Assembly (NCBI GenBank): GCA_020636135.1
Contig: JACJYK010000001.1
Location: 2,156,501 to 2,220,500, forward strand
Direction of reading: 5' to 3'
Length of the DNA stretch: 64,000 bases
Source of the DNA: Lewinellaceae bacterium
GTDB taxonomy: Bacteria; Bacteroidota; Bacteroidia; Chitinophagales; Saprospiraceae
Made by a program: the position numbers and the translations under genes. Positions 17,145 through 25,904 of this stretch are shown piece by piece. Positions within the stretch are counted from its first letter, which is position 1. Each line of letters starts with the position of its first letter. The notes beneath the pieces were generated by a model, which was given only the letters and a program-made list of their open reading frames with translations, was not told where the DNA came from and did no database searches.

Positions 17145-19064
17145 ATGGGTAAAATAATCGGAATCGATTTAGGAACCACCAACTCCTGTGTAGCTGTGAT
17201 GGAAGGGAATGAGCCGGTAGTCATCGCGAACGATGAAGGCCGCCGCACCACGCCCTCAGTTGTAGGATTTATGGACAATGGTGAGCGTAAAATCGGTGAC
17301 CCGGCTAAACGTCAGGCCATCACCAATCCGCAACGGACCATTGCCTCAATCAAGCGTTTCATGGGAGCCCGGTTTTCGGAATCGGCAAAAGAAATAAGCC
17401 GCATGCCCTATAAAGTTGTTCAGGGCAGCAACGACACCGTCCGCATTGACATCGACGGCCGTCAATATTCTCCGCAGGAAATTTCAGCTATGATCTTGCA
17501 AAAGATGAAAAAAGTAGCTGAAGATTTTCTTGGTCAGGAGATCAAAGAAGCGGTAGTTACCGTACCAGCCTATTTTAACGACTCCCAGCGTCAGGCTACC
17601 AAGGAAGCCGGAGAAATTGCCGGACTGAACGTAAAACGGATCATCAACGAGCCTACGGCAGCAGCCCTGGCCTATGGTCTGGATAAGAAGCATAAAGACA
17701 TGACCATCGCGGTCTATGACCTTGGTGGCGGAACATTTGATATTTCCATCCTGGAATTGGGTGATGGCGTGTTCGAGGTAAAATCAACCAATGGTGACAC
17801 CCACCTGGGTGGTGACGACTTCGACCAGGTGATCATTGACTGGCTGGCAGATGAATTTAAAAAGAATGAAGGCCTTGATCTGCGCAAAGACCCGATGGCA
17901 TTACAGCGTTTGAAAGATGCTGCAGAACGTGCTAAAATCGAATTGTCTTCCAGTTCTGAAACCAGCATCACACTGCCGTATATCACGGCCGTTGACGGAG
18001 TGCCTAAGCACATGGAGCAGCGCCTGACCCGGGCCAAATTTGAACAGTTGGTTGACAGTCTGGTGCAGCGCACGCTGAAGCCTTGTGAGGAAGCCCTGAA
18101 AGATGCAGGACTTTCAAAAAATGATGTGGATGAGGTGATCCTTGTCGGAGGTTCGACCCGGATCCCACGCATCCAGCAAGCTGTAGAAGACTTCTTTGGT
18201 AAAAAGCCGAATAAGAGTGTTAACCCGGATGAGGTGGTAGCTGTAGGAGCTGCCATCCAGGGTGGTGTACTTAGCGGTGACGTACAGGATGTCCTCTTGC
18301 TTGATGTTACGCCTTTAAGCCTTGGTATTGAGACCATGGGTGGTGTATACGATGTGGTGATTGAATCCAACAGTACCATTCCGACCAAAAAGTCGAAAAT
18401 CTATTCGACGGCTTCGGATAACCAGCCTTCGGTAGAGATCCATATTCTGCAGGGTGAACGCCCTATGGCACGGGATAACCGTACGGTCGGTCGTTTTATC
18501 CTGGATGGAATTCCACCTGCACCTCGCGGGGTGCCTCAGGTCGAAGTGACCTTTGACCTGGATGCTAACGGGATACTGAATGTGTCTGCAGTGGATAAGG
18601 GTACTGGTAAGAAACAAAACATTCGCATCGAAGCTTCAACCGGCTTGTCCAAGGAAGAGATTGAACGCATGAAAGCTGAGGCAGCTGCTAATGCCGAAAC
18701 AGACAAAGCAGCGCGTGAGCGTATCGAGAAACTGAATGCTGCAGATGGTCTGATCTTCCAAACCGAGAAGCAGATCAAGGAATATGGTGACAAGATCCCG
18801 GCAGACAAAAAGGATGCCATTGAGAAAGCGGTTGCCGACCTGAAAGATGCACACAAAGCCGAAGATCTGACACGCATCGATTCTGCAACTAATAACCTGA
18901 ACACTGCATGGCAGGCTGCCAGTCAGGATCTGTACAATGCACAGCAGGGTGCACCGGATCAGGGTGCCGGAGCTCAGCATACGGCTGAAAGCAACGGCAA
19001 CAGTGAACAGGGTGCTGAGGATGTTACAGACGTCGAATTTGAAGAAGTCGACGACAAGAAGTAA
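17145..19064 (+). CDS. dnaK: Chaperone DnaK (Hsp70)
   Basis: 639 residues, full length. GIDLGTTNSCVAVMEG (phosphate 1), VYDLGGGTFDIS (phosphate 2) and VILVGGSTRIPRIQQAV (adenosine motif) form the ATPase. The substrate-binding domain starts after VLLLDVTPLSLGIE, and the lid ends in the conserved acidic tail DVEFEEVD. It folds and protects proteins with DnaJ and GrpE, neither of which is adjacent. No CIRCE element was found, as is usual in Bacteroidota; control may be through an alternative route. A strong terminator follows. Confidence 0.98.
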   Translation: MGKIIGIDLGTTNSCVAVMEGNEPVVIANDEGRRTTPSVVGFMDNGERKIGDPAKRQAITNPQRTIASIKRFMGARFSESAKEISRMPYKVVQGSNDTVRIDIDGRQYSPQEISAMILQKMKKVAEDFLGQEIKEAVVTVPAYFNDSQRQATKEAGEIAGLNVKRIINEPTAAALAYGLDKKHKDMTIAVYDLGGGTFDISILELGDGVFEVKSTNGDTHLGGDDFDQVIIDWLADEFKKNEGLDLRKDPMALQRLKDAAERAKIELSSSSETSITLPYITAVDGVPKHMEQRLTRAKFEQLVDSLVQRTLKPCEEALKDAGLSKNDVDEVILVGGSTRIPRIQQAVEDFFGKKPNKSVNPDEVVAVGAAIQGGVLSGDVQDVLLLDVTPLSLGIETMGGVYDVVIESNSTIPTKKSKIYSTASDNQPSVEIHILQGERPMARDNRTVGRFILDGIPPAPRGVPQVEVTFDLDANGILNVSAVDKGTGKKQNIRIEASTGLSKEEIERMKAEAAANAETDKAARERIEKLNAADGLIFQTEKQIKEYGDKIPADKKDAIEKAVADLKDAHKAEDLTRIDSATNNLNTAWQAASQDLYNAQQGAPDQGAGAQHTAESNGNSEQGAEDVTDVEFEEVDDKK

Positions 19065-19090
19065 GGCTTCCTAAAAAGCAACATAAAAAG

Positions 19091-19124
19091 AAGGGTCATT
19101 TCAATCGAAATGGCCCTTTTTTTA
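19091..19124 (+). terminator. Intrinsic terminator of dnaK
   Basis: 12-bp stem AAGGGTCATTTC / GAAATGGCCCTT (one T-G pair) with a 4-nt loop, followed by seven T, 26 nt after the dnaK stop. Confidence 0.9.
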
Positions 19125-19176
19125 TTTGCAACAGGTCTCATCAAGAGATCACCATTTGGTCCGTTATCCAGCGCCC

Positions 19177-19207
19177 TTGAAGAAGTCCTTAAGTTCAAGT
19201 ACATTTG
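19177..19207 (+). promoter_or_regulatory. Promoter of the AraC-type regulator (TTG-N20-TACATTTG)
   Basis: TTG at 19177-19179 and TACATTTG at 19200-19207, spaced by 20 nt, match the Bacteroidota promoter. The -7 box ends 23 nt before the ATG at 19231. Confidence 0.55.
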
Positions 19208-19230
19208 ATTTTTGCAATAAATCAATTTGA

Positions 19231-20163
19231 ATGCGGAACCGGACATTAGATGACTTTTATCGTGAAATCGCGGAGAAGAGCGGCAGGCAGATCAGCGAAT
19301 TGCTACCACCGGACATTCACCGGGACATTGGTCATTTTAATGTCTTTGACATCGCGGAAACGATCCGGGAGTATAAGCGTAAACAGGTAATGCCCTACGA
19401 TCGCCGGGCATACTATAAGATCAGCCTGATCCGGGGTAAAAACAGGGCCGAGTATGCAGATAAAATCATCCACATCGAGCAAAATGCACTGTTATTCGCT
19501 ACGCCGAAAGTACCTTATCACTGGGTACCAGAAGATGAGGCACAAGCAGGATCCTATTGTGTTTTTACTGAAGCATTTTTAGTGAAAAACAAAAGTGGTA
19601 TCCTGCTGGACGAATTGCCCATCTTCCAGAGTGGAGGGCTTCCAGTCTTTGAAATCACAGAGGATCAGGCCATAGAGGCAGCTCAGCTGTTTCAGAAAAT
19701 GGAGCGTGAACTCACCTCTGATTACGAATACAAATACGATCTGCTGAGAAATTATGTCCTGGAACTGATACACCTGGGACAAAAATGGCAACCAGTTCAG
19801 CGAGAACAAGTAGGTCAGAGTGCTTCTTCCCGTATCGTCTCCTTATTTATTGAGTTACTGGAGCGTCAATTTCCAATAGAATCCCAAAACAATCGTCCAT
19901 TGCGTTCTGCTATGGAATATGCAGATCGGTTATCTGTCCATGTGAATCACCTGAATAAAGTTCTGAAGGAGCAGACCGGTAAAACAACGACCGATCTGAT
20001 CCGGAGCAGAATGATCCAGGAAGCTAAGATCTTACTCCGACAAACCGACTGGACCATTTCAGAAATAGCCTACAGCCTGGGATTTGAGGAAGTGGCCCAT
20101 TTCTCCAACTATTTTAAGAAGCAGACTGCAAGCACCCCCCTGGCCTTCCGCTCCTGGAGCTGA
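19231..20163 (+). CDS. AraC family transcriptional regulator
   Basis: 310 residues. An N-terminal cupin-like sensor region (about 30-170) precedes a C-terminal double helix-turn-helix (about 210-308) with LSVHVNHLNKVLKEQTGKT and the signature WTISEIAYSLGFEEVAHFSNYFKKQTASTP. Regulators of this layout control nearby metabolic genes in response to small molecules. The SDR gene 95 nt downstream on the same strand is the likely target; that link is inference from position. Confidence 0.9.
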   Translation: MRNRTLDDFYREIAEKSGRQISELLPPDIHRDIGHFNVFDIAETIREYKRKQVMPYDRRAYYKISLIRGKNRAEYADKIIHIEQNALLFATPKVPYHWVPEDEAQAGSYCVFTEAFLVKNKSGILLDELPIFQSGGLPVFEITEDQAIEAAQLFQKMERELTSDYEYKYDLLRNYVLELIHLGQKWQPVQREQVGQSASSRIVSLFIELLERQFPIESQNNRPLRSAMEYADRLSVHVNHLNKVLKEQTGKTTTDLIRSRMIQEAKILLRQTDWTISEIAYSLGFEEVAHFSNYFKKQTASTPLAFRSWS

Positions 20164-20258
20164 TTTGATATTTACAAAAGCGTGATTGAATTTTACAATG
20201 CATGCCTTATTGAAATACCGGTACTTTGTGCCATTCAAATGCATTAAAAGAGAATTCA

Positions 20259-21023
20259 ATGATCACAAAAACAAAAGTTGCACTGGTTACCGGTGGAAGC
20301 AGGGGCCTGGGCCGGGATATGGCTATTCAATTGGCGCGCGGAGGTACTGATATCCTACTCACGTATCATACCAATCGTGAAAAGGCGGAAGAAGTAATTC
20401 AGGCTATCGAGGCGATTGGTCAAAAGGCTCACGCCATTCAGCTGGACACCAGCAGACCGGATTCATTCGATCCGTTTTTTGCTCAGGTGACCGGATATCT
20501 GCAAAAGGAATACGGAGATCCACATTTTGATTTTTTAATCAATAACGCCGGTACCGGACTGTATGTGCCATTTGCACAAGTGACAGAAGAACAGTTTGAT
20601 GCGATGCTGAACATCCATTTTAAAGGCGTATTCTTCCTTACTCAAAAAGCATTGCCATTAATGAGGGATGGTGGACGCATCGTCAATATTTCATCCGGAC
20701 TGGCCCGGTTTTCAATGATCGGTTCTGCAACGTATGCATCCATGAAGGGTGCGGTAGAGGTATTAACCCGGTATCTGGCTAAAGAACTTGGTCCCCGCAG
20801 GATTACAGCCAATATCGTGGCGCCCGGAGCCATTGAGACCGATTTCGGAGGAGGCAGGGTGAGAGATAACAAAGAAATCAATGCTTTCGTGTCAGGCGTA
20901 ACTGCGCTTGGGAGAGTGGGATTGCCGGAAGATATCGGTGGTGTTGTTGCATTCTTGTGTAGCGAAGAAGCCAGATGGATCAATGCACAGCGGATCGAAG
21001 TATCCGGCGGGATGCACATCTGA
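20259..21023 (+). CDS. Short-chain dehydrogenase/reductase
   Basis: 254 residues from the ATG at 20259. TGGSRGLG (11-18) is the NAD(P)-binding loop and NNAG (95-98) stabilises the fold. The catalytic set is S145/S146, Y159 and K163 (YASMK). The C-terminal WINAQRIEVSGGMHI matches classical SDRs such as FabG-like reductases. The substrate is unknown. Its position next to an AraC regulator suggests an inducible accessory oxidoreductase rather than the fatty-acid FabG. Confidence 0.9.
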   Translation: MITKTKVALVTGGSRGLGRDMAIQLARGGTDILLTYHTNREKAEEVIQAIEAIGQKAHAIQLDTSRPDSFDPFFAQVTGYLQKEYGDPHFDFLINNAGTGLYVPFAQVTEEQFDAMLNIHFKGVFFLTQKALPLMRDGGRIVNISSGLARFSMIGSATYASMKGAVEVLTRYLAKELGPRRITANIVAPGAIETDFGGGRVRDNKEINAFVSGVTALGRVGLPEDIGGVVAFLCSEEARWINAQRIEVSGGMHI

Positions 21024-21047
21024 TTTGGAAGCGTCGTTCTTAATGTG

Positions 21048-21080
21048 AAAGCCACCGGTGTTTGCCTCCGGTGGCTTTTA
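21048..21080. terminator. Bidirectional terminator between convergent genes
   Basis: Perfect 11-bp stem AAAGCCACCGG / CCGGTGGCTTT with a 9-nt loop between the stop of the SDR gene (21023) and the end of the repeat protein gene (21115). T-rich flank on the plus side and A-rich flank on the other allow use in both directions. Confidence 0.85.
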
Positions 21081-21114
21081 TTATCAACAGGTCAATCAAT
21101 AGTCTTTCTTTGGT

Positions 21115-22236
21115 CTACCGGGGACTCTCCATCGTTGCCTTCATCTGGATCAGTTTATCCGGACTCGGCTTTTTACCATCGTTAAAGTTGGTTGCTTTTT
21201 CAATAAATCGCTTATCGATCTTAAAGAGCTTGAATTGGGCAATTTGAGAGGCGCTAAGGTTTGGGTATCCGGCATTGTTCATCTCTGTGATATAGGCCTT
21301 ATCCACGTTGGCAACTTTCATTTGAACGATGTCTTCACTGGAGAGATCACGATATCCAAGGGCAGCCAATTCCTTCATGTAAGCAGGCGAAATATTCATG
21401 GCCTTGAACTGGACCAGCATATCTGCATCCAGTTGGTCATACCCGGATTTCTTCATCTCATCGATATAGGAAGCATCAATATTCATGGCTTTGAACTGAA
21501 CCAGCATTTCCGCGGACAGATCGAATCCAAGTTTGCGTACGGACTCAACGTATTGCTCATCAATTTGCATAGCAACCAGATTGGTGATCTCATCCTGAGA
21601 GAGGTCTTCACCAAATGCTTTTTTCAGGCTTCTGATCCGTGCTCCATCAATCTTTAATGCTTTGTTGGAGATGACCTGAGAGGCAGGCAGATCTTTCAGT
21701 CCGGCATCCTGTAGATCGTGGATGAAATCAGGCGTGATGTCCAAAGCGATGAATGCCATAAGATCTCCGCTGTTAAGATCGCCATAACCTAATTTTTTGA
21801 TGGATTGGAGATAGTCCAGGCCGGTACCCTGAAAGGTCAGGAACATCATTTCATTGGTTTCCAGTTCTGGAAATCCCATTCCTTTCATCGACTTCACAAA
21901 GTCACCGTTCGGGCTGAAAGAATAGGTGCCGGAACCATTTTCAGATTTTATTTCTCCCTGAAATGTAATGGTCCCTGCTGGTCTGCGCAAATAAAAGGTA
22001 ACGTCAGCTCCGGAACGATATCCTTCAAAATCGGACGCTGTAAAATCATGTTCATACCTGTTTTCTTGATCATCCTTACGGTCTTGCTTCAAGGTGAATT
22101 CCAGTTTTCCATCCTCGCTGATCATGACCCATTTCCCCCGGATCACATCGGTGCTTTGCGCGTTAACAGCGTTTGCGGATAAGAAAAGGTTAAGAACTAA
22201 CAGGGAAAAAAATACATTCCATTTCATCGGTTTCAT
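21115..22236 (-). CDS. Secreted helical-repeat protein
   Basis: 373 residues with a signal peptide ending NAVNAQ. Residues about 25-130 are a beta-rich domain (GKWVMISEDGKLEFTLKQ, VTFYLRRPAGTITFQGEI). From about 135 to 350 there are seven to eight tandem units of 28-29 residues, of the pattern I-x-x-x-Y-I-x-x-M-x-x-x-G-Y-x-x-L-x-x-x-x-L-V-x-F-K-A. These should form a helical solenoid; similar repeats occur in Bacteroidota proteins linked to BlaR1/M56-type sensors. It lies last in a run that starts with an ECF sigma factor, but about 48 nt after the DUF4097 gene. Confidence 0.75.
   Translation of the reverse strand: MKPMKWNVFFSLLVLNLFLSANAVNAQSTDVIRGKWVMISEDGKLEFTLKQDRKDDQENRYEHDFTASDFEGYRSGADVTFYLRRPAGTITFQGEIKSENGSGTYSFSPNGDFVKSMKGMGFPELETNEMMFLTFQGTGLDYLQSIKKLGYGDLNSGDLMAFIALDITPDFIHDLQDAGLKDLPASQVISNKALKIDGARIRSLKKAFGEDLSQDEITNLVAMQIDEQYVESVRKLGFDLSAEMLVQFKAMNIDASYIDEMKKSGYDQLDADMLVQFKAMNISPAYMKELAALGYRDLSSEDIVQMKVANVDKAYITEMNNAGYPNLSASQIAQFKLFKIDKRFIEKATNFNDGKKPSPDKLIQMKATMESPR
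21200..21840 (-). repeat. Tandem repeats coding for 28-29 residue helical units
   Basis: Seven to eight in-frame units of about 84-87 nt in the 21115-22236 gene. The best preserved are units ending LVQFKAMNID and LVQFKAMNIS. Sequence identity is high at a few fixed positions only, so this is an old expansion. Boundaries are approximate. Confidence 0.7.
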
Positions 22237-22283
22237 ATGTTTTTAGTGTAAAAACCTGGTGGATTTCCAATCGTTACATAAAA

Positions 22284-23060
22284 TCAAAGATTTCTTTTGA
22301 TCTGTATGTCTCCGCTGTAGGTACGGAGTACGTATTCGGGGCCTCCACCATTGATGAATGAAGATTTCCAGTCAAATAACCTAGCAGAAGCAGTTTCTGA
22401 TCCGATCAGAGGGAAATCGCTTAAAATATTTCCTTTGGTACTGTTCATTTTTAATTTGGCATGAACTGCATCCGGCAGAGCAAGTTCAATATCTCCATCG
22501 ATTGTGGTGATCATGATCGGTTCATCCGGACTGACTTGTTTAAATCGGGCAGTGATGTTTCCGTATACGGAATTCAGGATAGCTGACCCGGTGATATTAT
22601 CCAGGGTAATGGCCCCCTGGGCGTTATCCACGACAATGGCTCCGCTGATCCGGATCACAGTTACATCGCCATTGTCCTGAGACCGGAGTTGCAGGGTGAA
22701 ATGACGAGGAATTTTGATATCCACGTCAATGGTATTACCCTGGGAATTACAATACAGGTTCACATTGGTTTCCTGTTGCTCGTAAGTTAGTTTCCAGCTA
22801 TTTTGCGTCCTGGTGTCTTTTTGAGCGTACCGGGCATTTGCAGTTATGACAATCATATTTCCGTCGTATCCGGTCACGGTAATGGAGCCTTTGGGATTAT
22901 CAAAGTTAAGTACGCCGGACAGATCCGGTTGCTTCAGAGGTATCAGTAGATTTTGGGTTTGTCCTGATAGCTTACTGCCAGGAAGCATCATACAGATCGC
23001 CATTAGAAGGAATGACATACCTGCCATTATGTTTTTAACTAAGACCCTGGATGGTTTCAT
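22284..23060 (-). CDS. DUF4097-type secreted beta-helix-like protein
   Basis: 258 residues. A signal peptide (to about residue 34, SGQTQ) is followed by short repeated beta strands: LNFDNPKGSITVTGYDGN, SQDNGDVTVIRISGAIVVDNAQGAITLDNITGSAILNSVYGNITARF. This strand-and-turn pattern is typical of DUF4097 proteins, which often sit beside ECF sigma/anti-sigma pairs in Bacteroidota. The start overlaps the preceding gene by 26 nt, so translation is probably coupled. Molecular role is unknown. Confidence 0.8.
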   Translation of the reverse strand: MKPSRVLVKNIMAGMSFLLMAICMMLPGSKLSGQTQNLLIPLKQPDLSGVLNFDNPKGSITVTGYDGNMIVITANARYAQKDTRTQNSWKLTYEQQETNVNLYCNSQGNTIDVDIKIPRHFTLQLRSQDNGDVTVIRISGAIVVDNAQGAITLDNITGSAILNSVYGNITARFKQVSPDEPIMITTIDGDIELALPDAVHAKLKMNSTKGNILSDFPLIGSETASARLFDWKSSFINGGGPEYVLRTYSGDIQIKRNL

Positions 23061-23718
23061 TAATCTGTGTCTTAAGATTGTAATTGAGATCCGGCTTTTC
23101 GATCAGTTGCTTTAGTGCGGGCATCGCTCTTTTCTCCCGGAGGATGGACATTAATTCTGTTAACCTAAGCAGCACCACGGGCGATGTTTGCTGCTGGCCT
23201 ATAGCCTGTATCATACCCTCCATGACTGTGGCATTTTCGGTATGATTGGCCAGCGTCTCCAGTGCAACCAGCCGGACATTGTCATTAGAGTCATGATTAA
23301 GCGTGCTAAGGAGTGTTTCAATCATTTTGTCATCCACCCGCTCCATATCTGCCAGCATATTGATGGCTTGAATCCGCTTACCGGGGAGTGGTTGTTGGAT
23401 CATGGTGAAGGCCAGCGATTCCCTCAGGTCCCTGACTTCACCCGATAATTGCATGACTTCAGTCGATTTTCCATGGCGGGTGGCCAGTAATGAGCCACCG
23501 ATCCAGCCGGAAATAAATAGAACGATGCCTGCTGCCATGGCCCACCAGGTCGGATGGGTTGCAGGATTTCGGTGTGCCCTTTCGTTAGTCGCTATGGCCG
23601 CATCAAGTGAATCGTAAAACCTCCTGTCCATCCGGTCTGAAGGCAGTGGGGCAGGGGTGTCATCTAAAATCTTTCCTGCCTCTTCAAATTCCTTTTTCTT
23701 TGAATCATCCATTTCCAT
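23035..23718 (-). CDS. Membrane HEAT-repeat protein, putative anti-sigma factor
   Basis: 227 residues. The cytoplasmic N-terminus (1-55, acidic, helical) could bind a sigma factor; there is no zinc-binding HxxxCxxC motif. One membrane helix spans about 59-79. The outer part (about 105-225) looks like HEAT repeats: AINMLADMERVDDKMIETLLSTL, VRLVALETLANHTENATVMEGM, LRLTELMSILREKRAMPALKQLI. It starts 3 nt after the ECF sigma gene, so an anti-sigma role is likely from position and topology, but it is inference. Confidence 0.7.
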   Translation of the reverse strand: MEMDDSKKKEFEEAGKILDDTPAPLPSDRMDRRFYDSLDAAIATNERAHRNPATHPTWWAMAAGIVLFISGWIGGSLLATRHGKSTEVMQLSGEVRDLRESLAFTMIQQPLPGKRIQAINMLADMERVDDKMIETLLSTLNHDSNDNVRLVALETLANHTENATVMEGMIQAIGQQQTSPVVLLRLTELMSILREKRAMPALKQLIEKPDLNYNLKTQINETIQGLS

Positions 23719-23721
23719 ACA

Positions 23722-24321
23722 TCAAGCACTTTCCAGTTGAGCATAAATTTTTTTCAATTCAATCATTGCACGGTGTATTTTGACTCGGGCGGCACCTTCG
23801 GTCATATTAAGAATTCCAGCAATGTGCTGATACTTCAAGCCCTGAATTTTGGCCAGGATAACGGCTTCGCGGTCATCATCCTTTAGCCTGGATAGGGCAT
23901 GGTTCAGCAAGGTTATTTTTTCCTGTTGTTCCAGGGATTTATATGGATCCGGGTCCTTTGCAGGATTAAAGGCGATGGATTCCGGTACGGTAAAATGACG
24001 AACAGATTTCGAGTAATCTACTGCAACGTGATGGGCAATGTGAAACAGCCATTTGGCAAATGAACCGGTTCCCTGAAAGCTTTTCCGGTATTTCAATACC
24101 CGCATAAACACCTGATGAACCATATCCTCGCTGAACGCATGGTCTCCACAGGTGACGCGGTAGAAATAGCCAAACAGGGATTGCTTGTACCGCTCATAGA
24201 GTATGCCCAATTTTGCCAGATCGCCCTGGGATACCTGGACCATCAATTCAATTTCATCCACCGGCCGCTTGGTTTGTCCTGAAAGAATGACTCCCGCCCG
24301 GTTTGAACGAAACCCATCCAT
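23722..24321 (-). CDS. ECF RNA polymerase sigma factor
   Basis: 199 residues. Region 2 spans about 40-110 (LYERYKQSLFGYFYRVTCGDHAFSEDMVHQVFMRV, FAKWLFHIAHHVAVDY). Region 4 spans about 140-195 (LSRLKDDDREAVILAKIQGLKYQHIAGILNMTEGAARVKIHRAMIELKK). There is no region 1.1 or 3, so it is a group 4 (ECF) sigma. It likely drives its own operon of anti-sigma, DUF4097 and possibly the repeat protein. Start ATG at 24321. Confidence 0.93.
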   Translation of the reverse strand: MDGFRSNRAGVILSGQTKRPVDEIELMVQVSQGDLAKLGILYERYKQSLFGYFYRVTCGDHAFSEDMVHQVFMRVLKYRKSFQGTGSFAKWLFHIAHHVAVDYSKSVRHFTVPESIAFNPAKDPDPYKSLEQQEKITLLNHALSRLKDDDREAVILAKIQGLKYQHIAGILNMTEGAARVKIHRAMIELKKIYAQLESA

Positions 24322-24479
24322 CTTCTATACAAGAACTGCCCTTAAATGCGAATGTTACAGATAAGTCGTAATAATTGAACCTTTCTGCGACTATCAATTG
24401 TAGATAAGCCACATTAATAGGACAAACACCACAAGATTCTCCTGAAGAGTTGGTGTGAACACAGATTAATGACCAATGT

Positions 24480-24498
24480 CTTAGTACAGGATACTAAG
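24480..24498. repeat. Short hairpin over the stop codon of the first M20 gene
   Basis: CTTAGTA / TACTAAG with a 5-nt loop overlaps the stop codon at 24494. There is no T-run, so it is at best a weak 3' end structure. Confidence 0.3.
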
Positions 24499-25822
24499 GC
24501 TTAACGATGCCCTGGTGTAACAGATAATCCACCGTCACATAACACATTGCCTTCACACCGGTTTGCATTCCACTCTCGTCGATGAAGAAGTCAGGAGTGT
24601 GATGCGGTGCGGCATACCCGGGAGGTGTATCCAGTGGTTTGCCTCCGGTGGACCAGAACAGGGAAGGGACCTTCTCTGCGAAGAAGCTGAAATCTTCAGC
24701 GCCAGTACGAGCCTGGGTGACCAGGACATTGTCAGCGCCACCGGCGGCAGCCTGGAGTGATGGGACCATCATCTGAGTCAGATTGGGATCGTTGTAAGTT
24801 ACCGGAACACCAATGGTGATCTCCACATCGGCCCTGGCTCCGGCACTTTCGGCGATTTTGGTAGCAGTCAGACGGATCTTTTCGTGGATGATGCGCTGCA
24901 TGGTCGTGTCCAGTGTGCGGATCGTGCCCGTCATCTCGCAAGTCTCCGGGATGATGTTATTTCGTACCCCACCTGTGATTTTACCAACAGTAATCACGGC
25001 CGCTTCCTTGGTTAGTTCGGTCTGCCGGCTGATGATGGTTTGTAGCCCCATGATGATCTGGGCAGAAACCGTAATGGGATCTATGCCAGACCATGGTTGC
25101 GATCCATGTGTTTGTTTTCCGGTCACTTTGATGTTGAAGACATCAGCGGCTGCAAGCATACCTCCAGGCTTGTAAACCAATTTGCCGACATCCAGACCAC
25201 TGCCAATATGTTGGCCAAACATAACCTGAATGCCATATTTTTCGAGCAAGCCTTCTTTGACCATCAGGCCGGCTCCGCCTTCTTCTCCGGGAGGTGCTCC
25301 TTCTTCAGCCGGCTGGAAAACGAAAACAACTTTGCCACGCAGTTGATCCTTCATGTCTTTAAGTATGGCTGCGGTGCCCAGCAACATGGAGATGTGCGTG
25401 TCGTGCCCACAGGCATGCATGACGCCCACTTCCTGGCCGAGGTAGGTGCTGGTCTCCTTGGATGCAAATGGAATCGGGGTGCGCTCGGTTACCGGCAATG
25501 CATCGATGTCTGCCCGTAGCCCCACCGTAGGCCCAGGTTTGCCGGAATCCAGCACCGCAACTACACCTGTCTTGGCAAAGCTGCGGTCGACCTGGTAACC
25601 CATTTTAGTCAGGTATTCGGCAATAGCATCCGCTGTCTTGAATTCACGGTTTGACAATTCCGGAAATTGATGGAAATGATGACGCCACTGGATCACCTGA
25701 TCGTTCATGGCGGCTGCCTCCTTGTCAATCCGGGCATGCAGTTCTAGCATATTCTGGGCTTGCATGCTGACAACAATGAATGCCAATATGGCGGTCTTAA
25801 CTATCTGATGAATATTTCTCAT
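24494..25822 (-). CDS. Exported M20 amidohydrolase (paralogue 1)
   Basis: 442 residues with a signal peptide (MRNIHQIVKTAILAFIVVSMQAQ). HACGHDTHISMLLGTA and FQPAEEGAPPGEEGGAG carry the metal-binding Cys, His and Glu of the M20D (IAA-amino acid/hippurate hydrolase, AmhX/HipO-like) group. The lid domain is in the middle (FNIKVTGKQTHGSQPWSGIDPI) and the last metal ligand is in YAAPHHTPDFFIDE. It should release amino acids from N-acyl or amide conjugates in the periplasm. Substrate is unknown. It is closely similar to the gene upstream at 25905-27224. Confidence 0.9.
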   Translation of the reverse strand: MRNIHQIVKTAILAFIVVSMQAQNMLELHARIDKEAAAMNDQVIQWRHHFHQFPELSNREFKTADAIAEYLTKMGYQVDRSFAKTGVVAVLDSGKPGPTVGLRADIDALPVTERTPIPFASKETSTYLGQEVGVMHACGHDTHISMLLGTAAILKDMKDQLRGKVVFVFQPAEEGAPPGEEGGAGLMVKEGLLEKYGIQVMFGQHIGSGLDVGKLVYKPGGMLAAADVFNIKVTGKQTHGSQPWSGIDPITVSAQIIMGLQTIISRQTELTKEAAVITVGKITGGVRNNIIPETCEMTGTIRTLDTTMQRIIHEKIRLTATKIAESAGARADVEITIGVPVTYNDPNLTQMMVPSLQAAAGGADNVLVTQARTGAEDFSFFAEKVPSLFWSTGGKPLDTPPGYAAPHHTPDFFIDESGMQTGVKAMCYVTVDYLLHQGIVKP

Positions 25823-25904
25823 TGATATTTTCTTAATAGTTTATGAAAATGGAAGACGGAAGCGGATCTCCAAGATAACTTCCGGTCTGCAAAAGGCTAT
25901 TTAT

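Noticed and set aside
17714..18388. 224-codon open frame antisense to dnaK
   Set aside because: Composition mirrors the conserved dnaK codons on the other strand; no start context or family.
25823..25904. Terminator between the M20 paralogues
   Set aside because: The GGAAG/CTTCC pairing is interrupted and no T-run follows.
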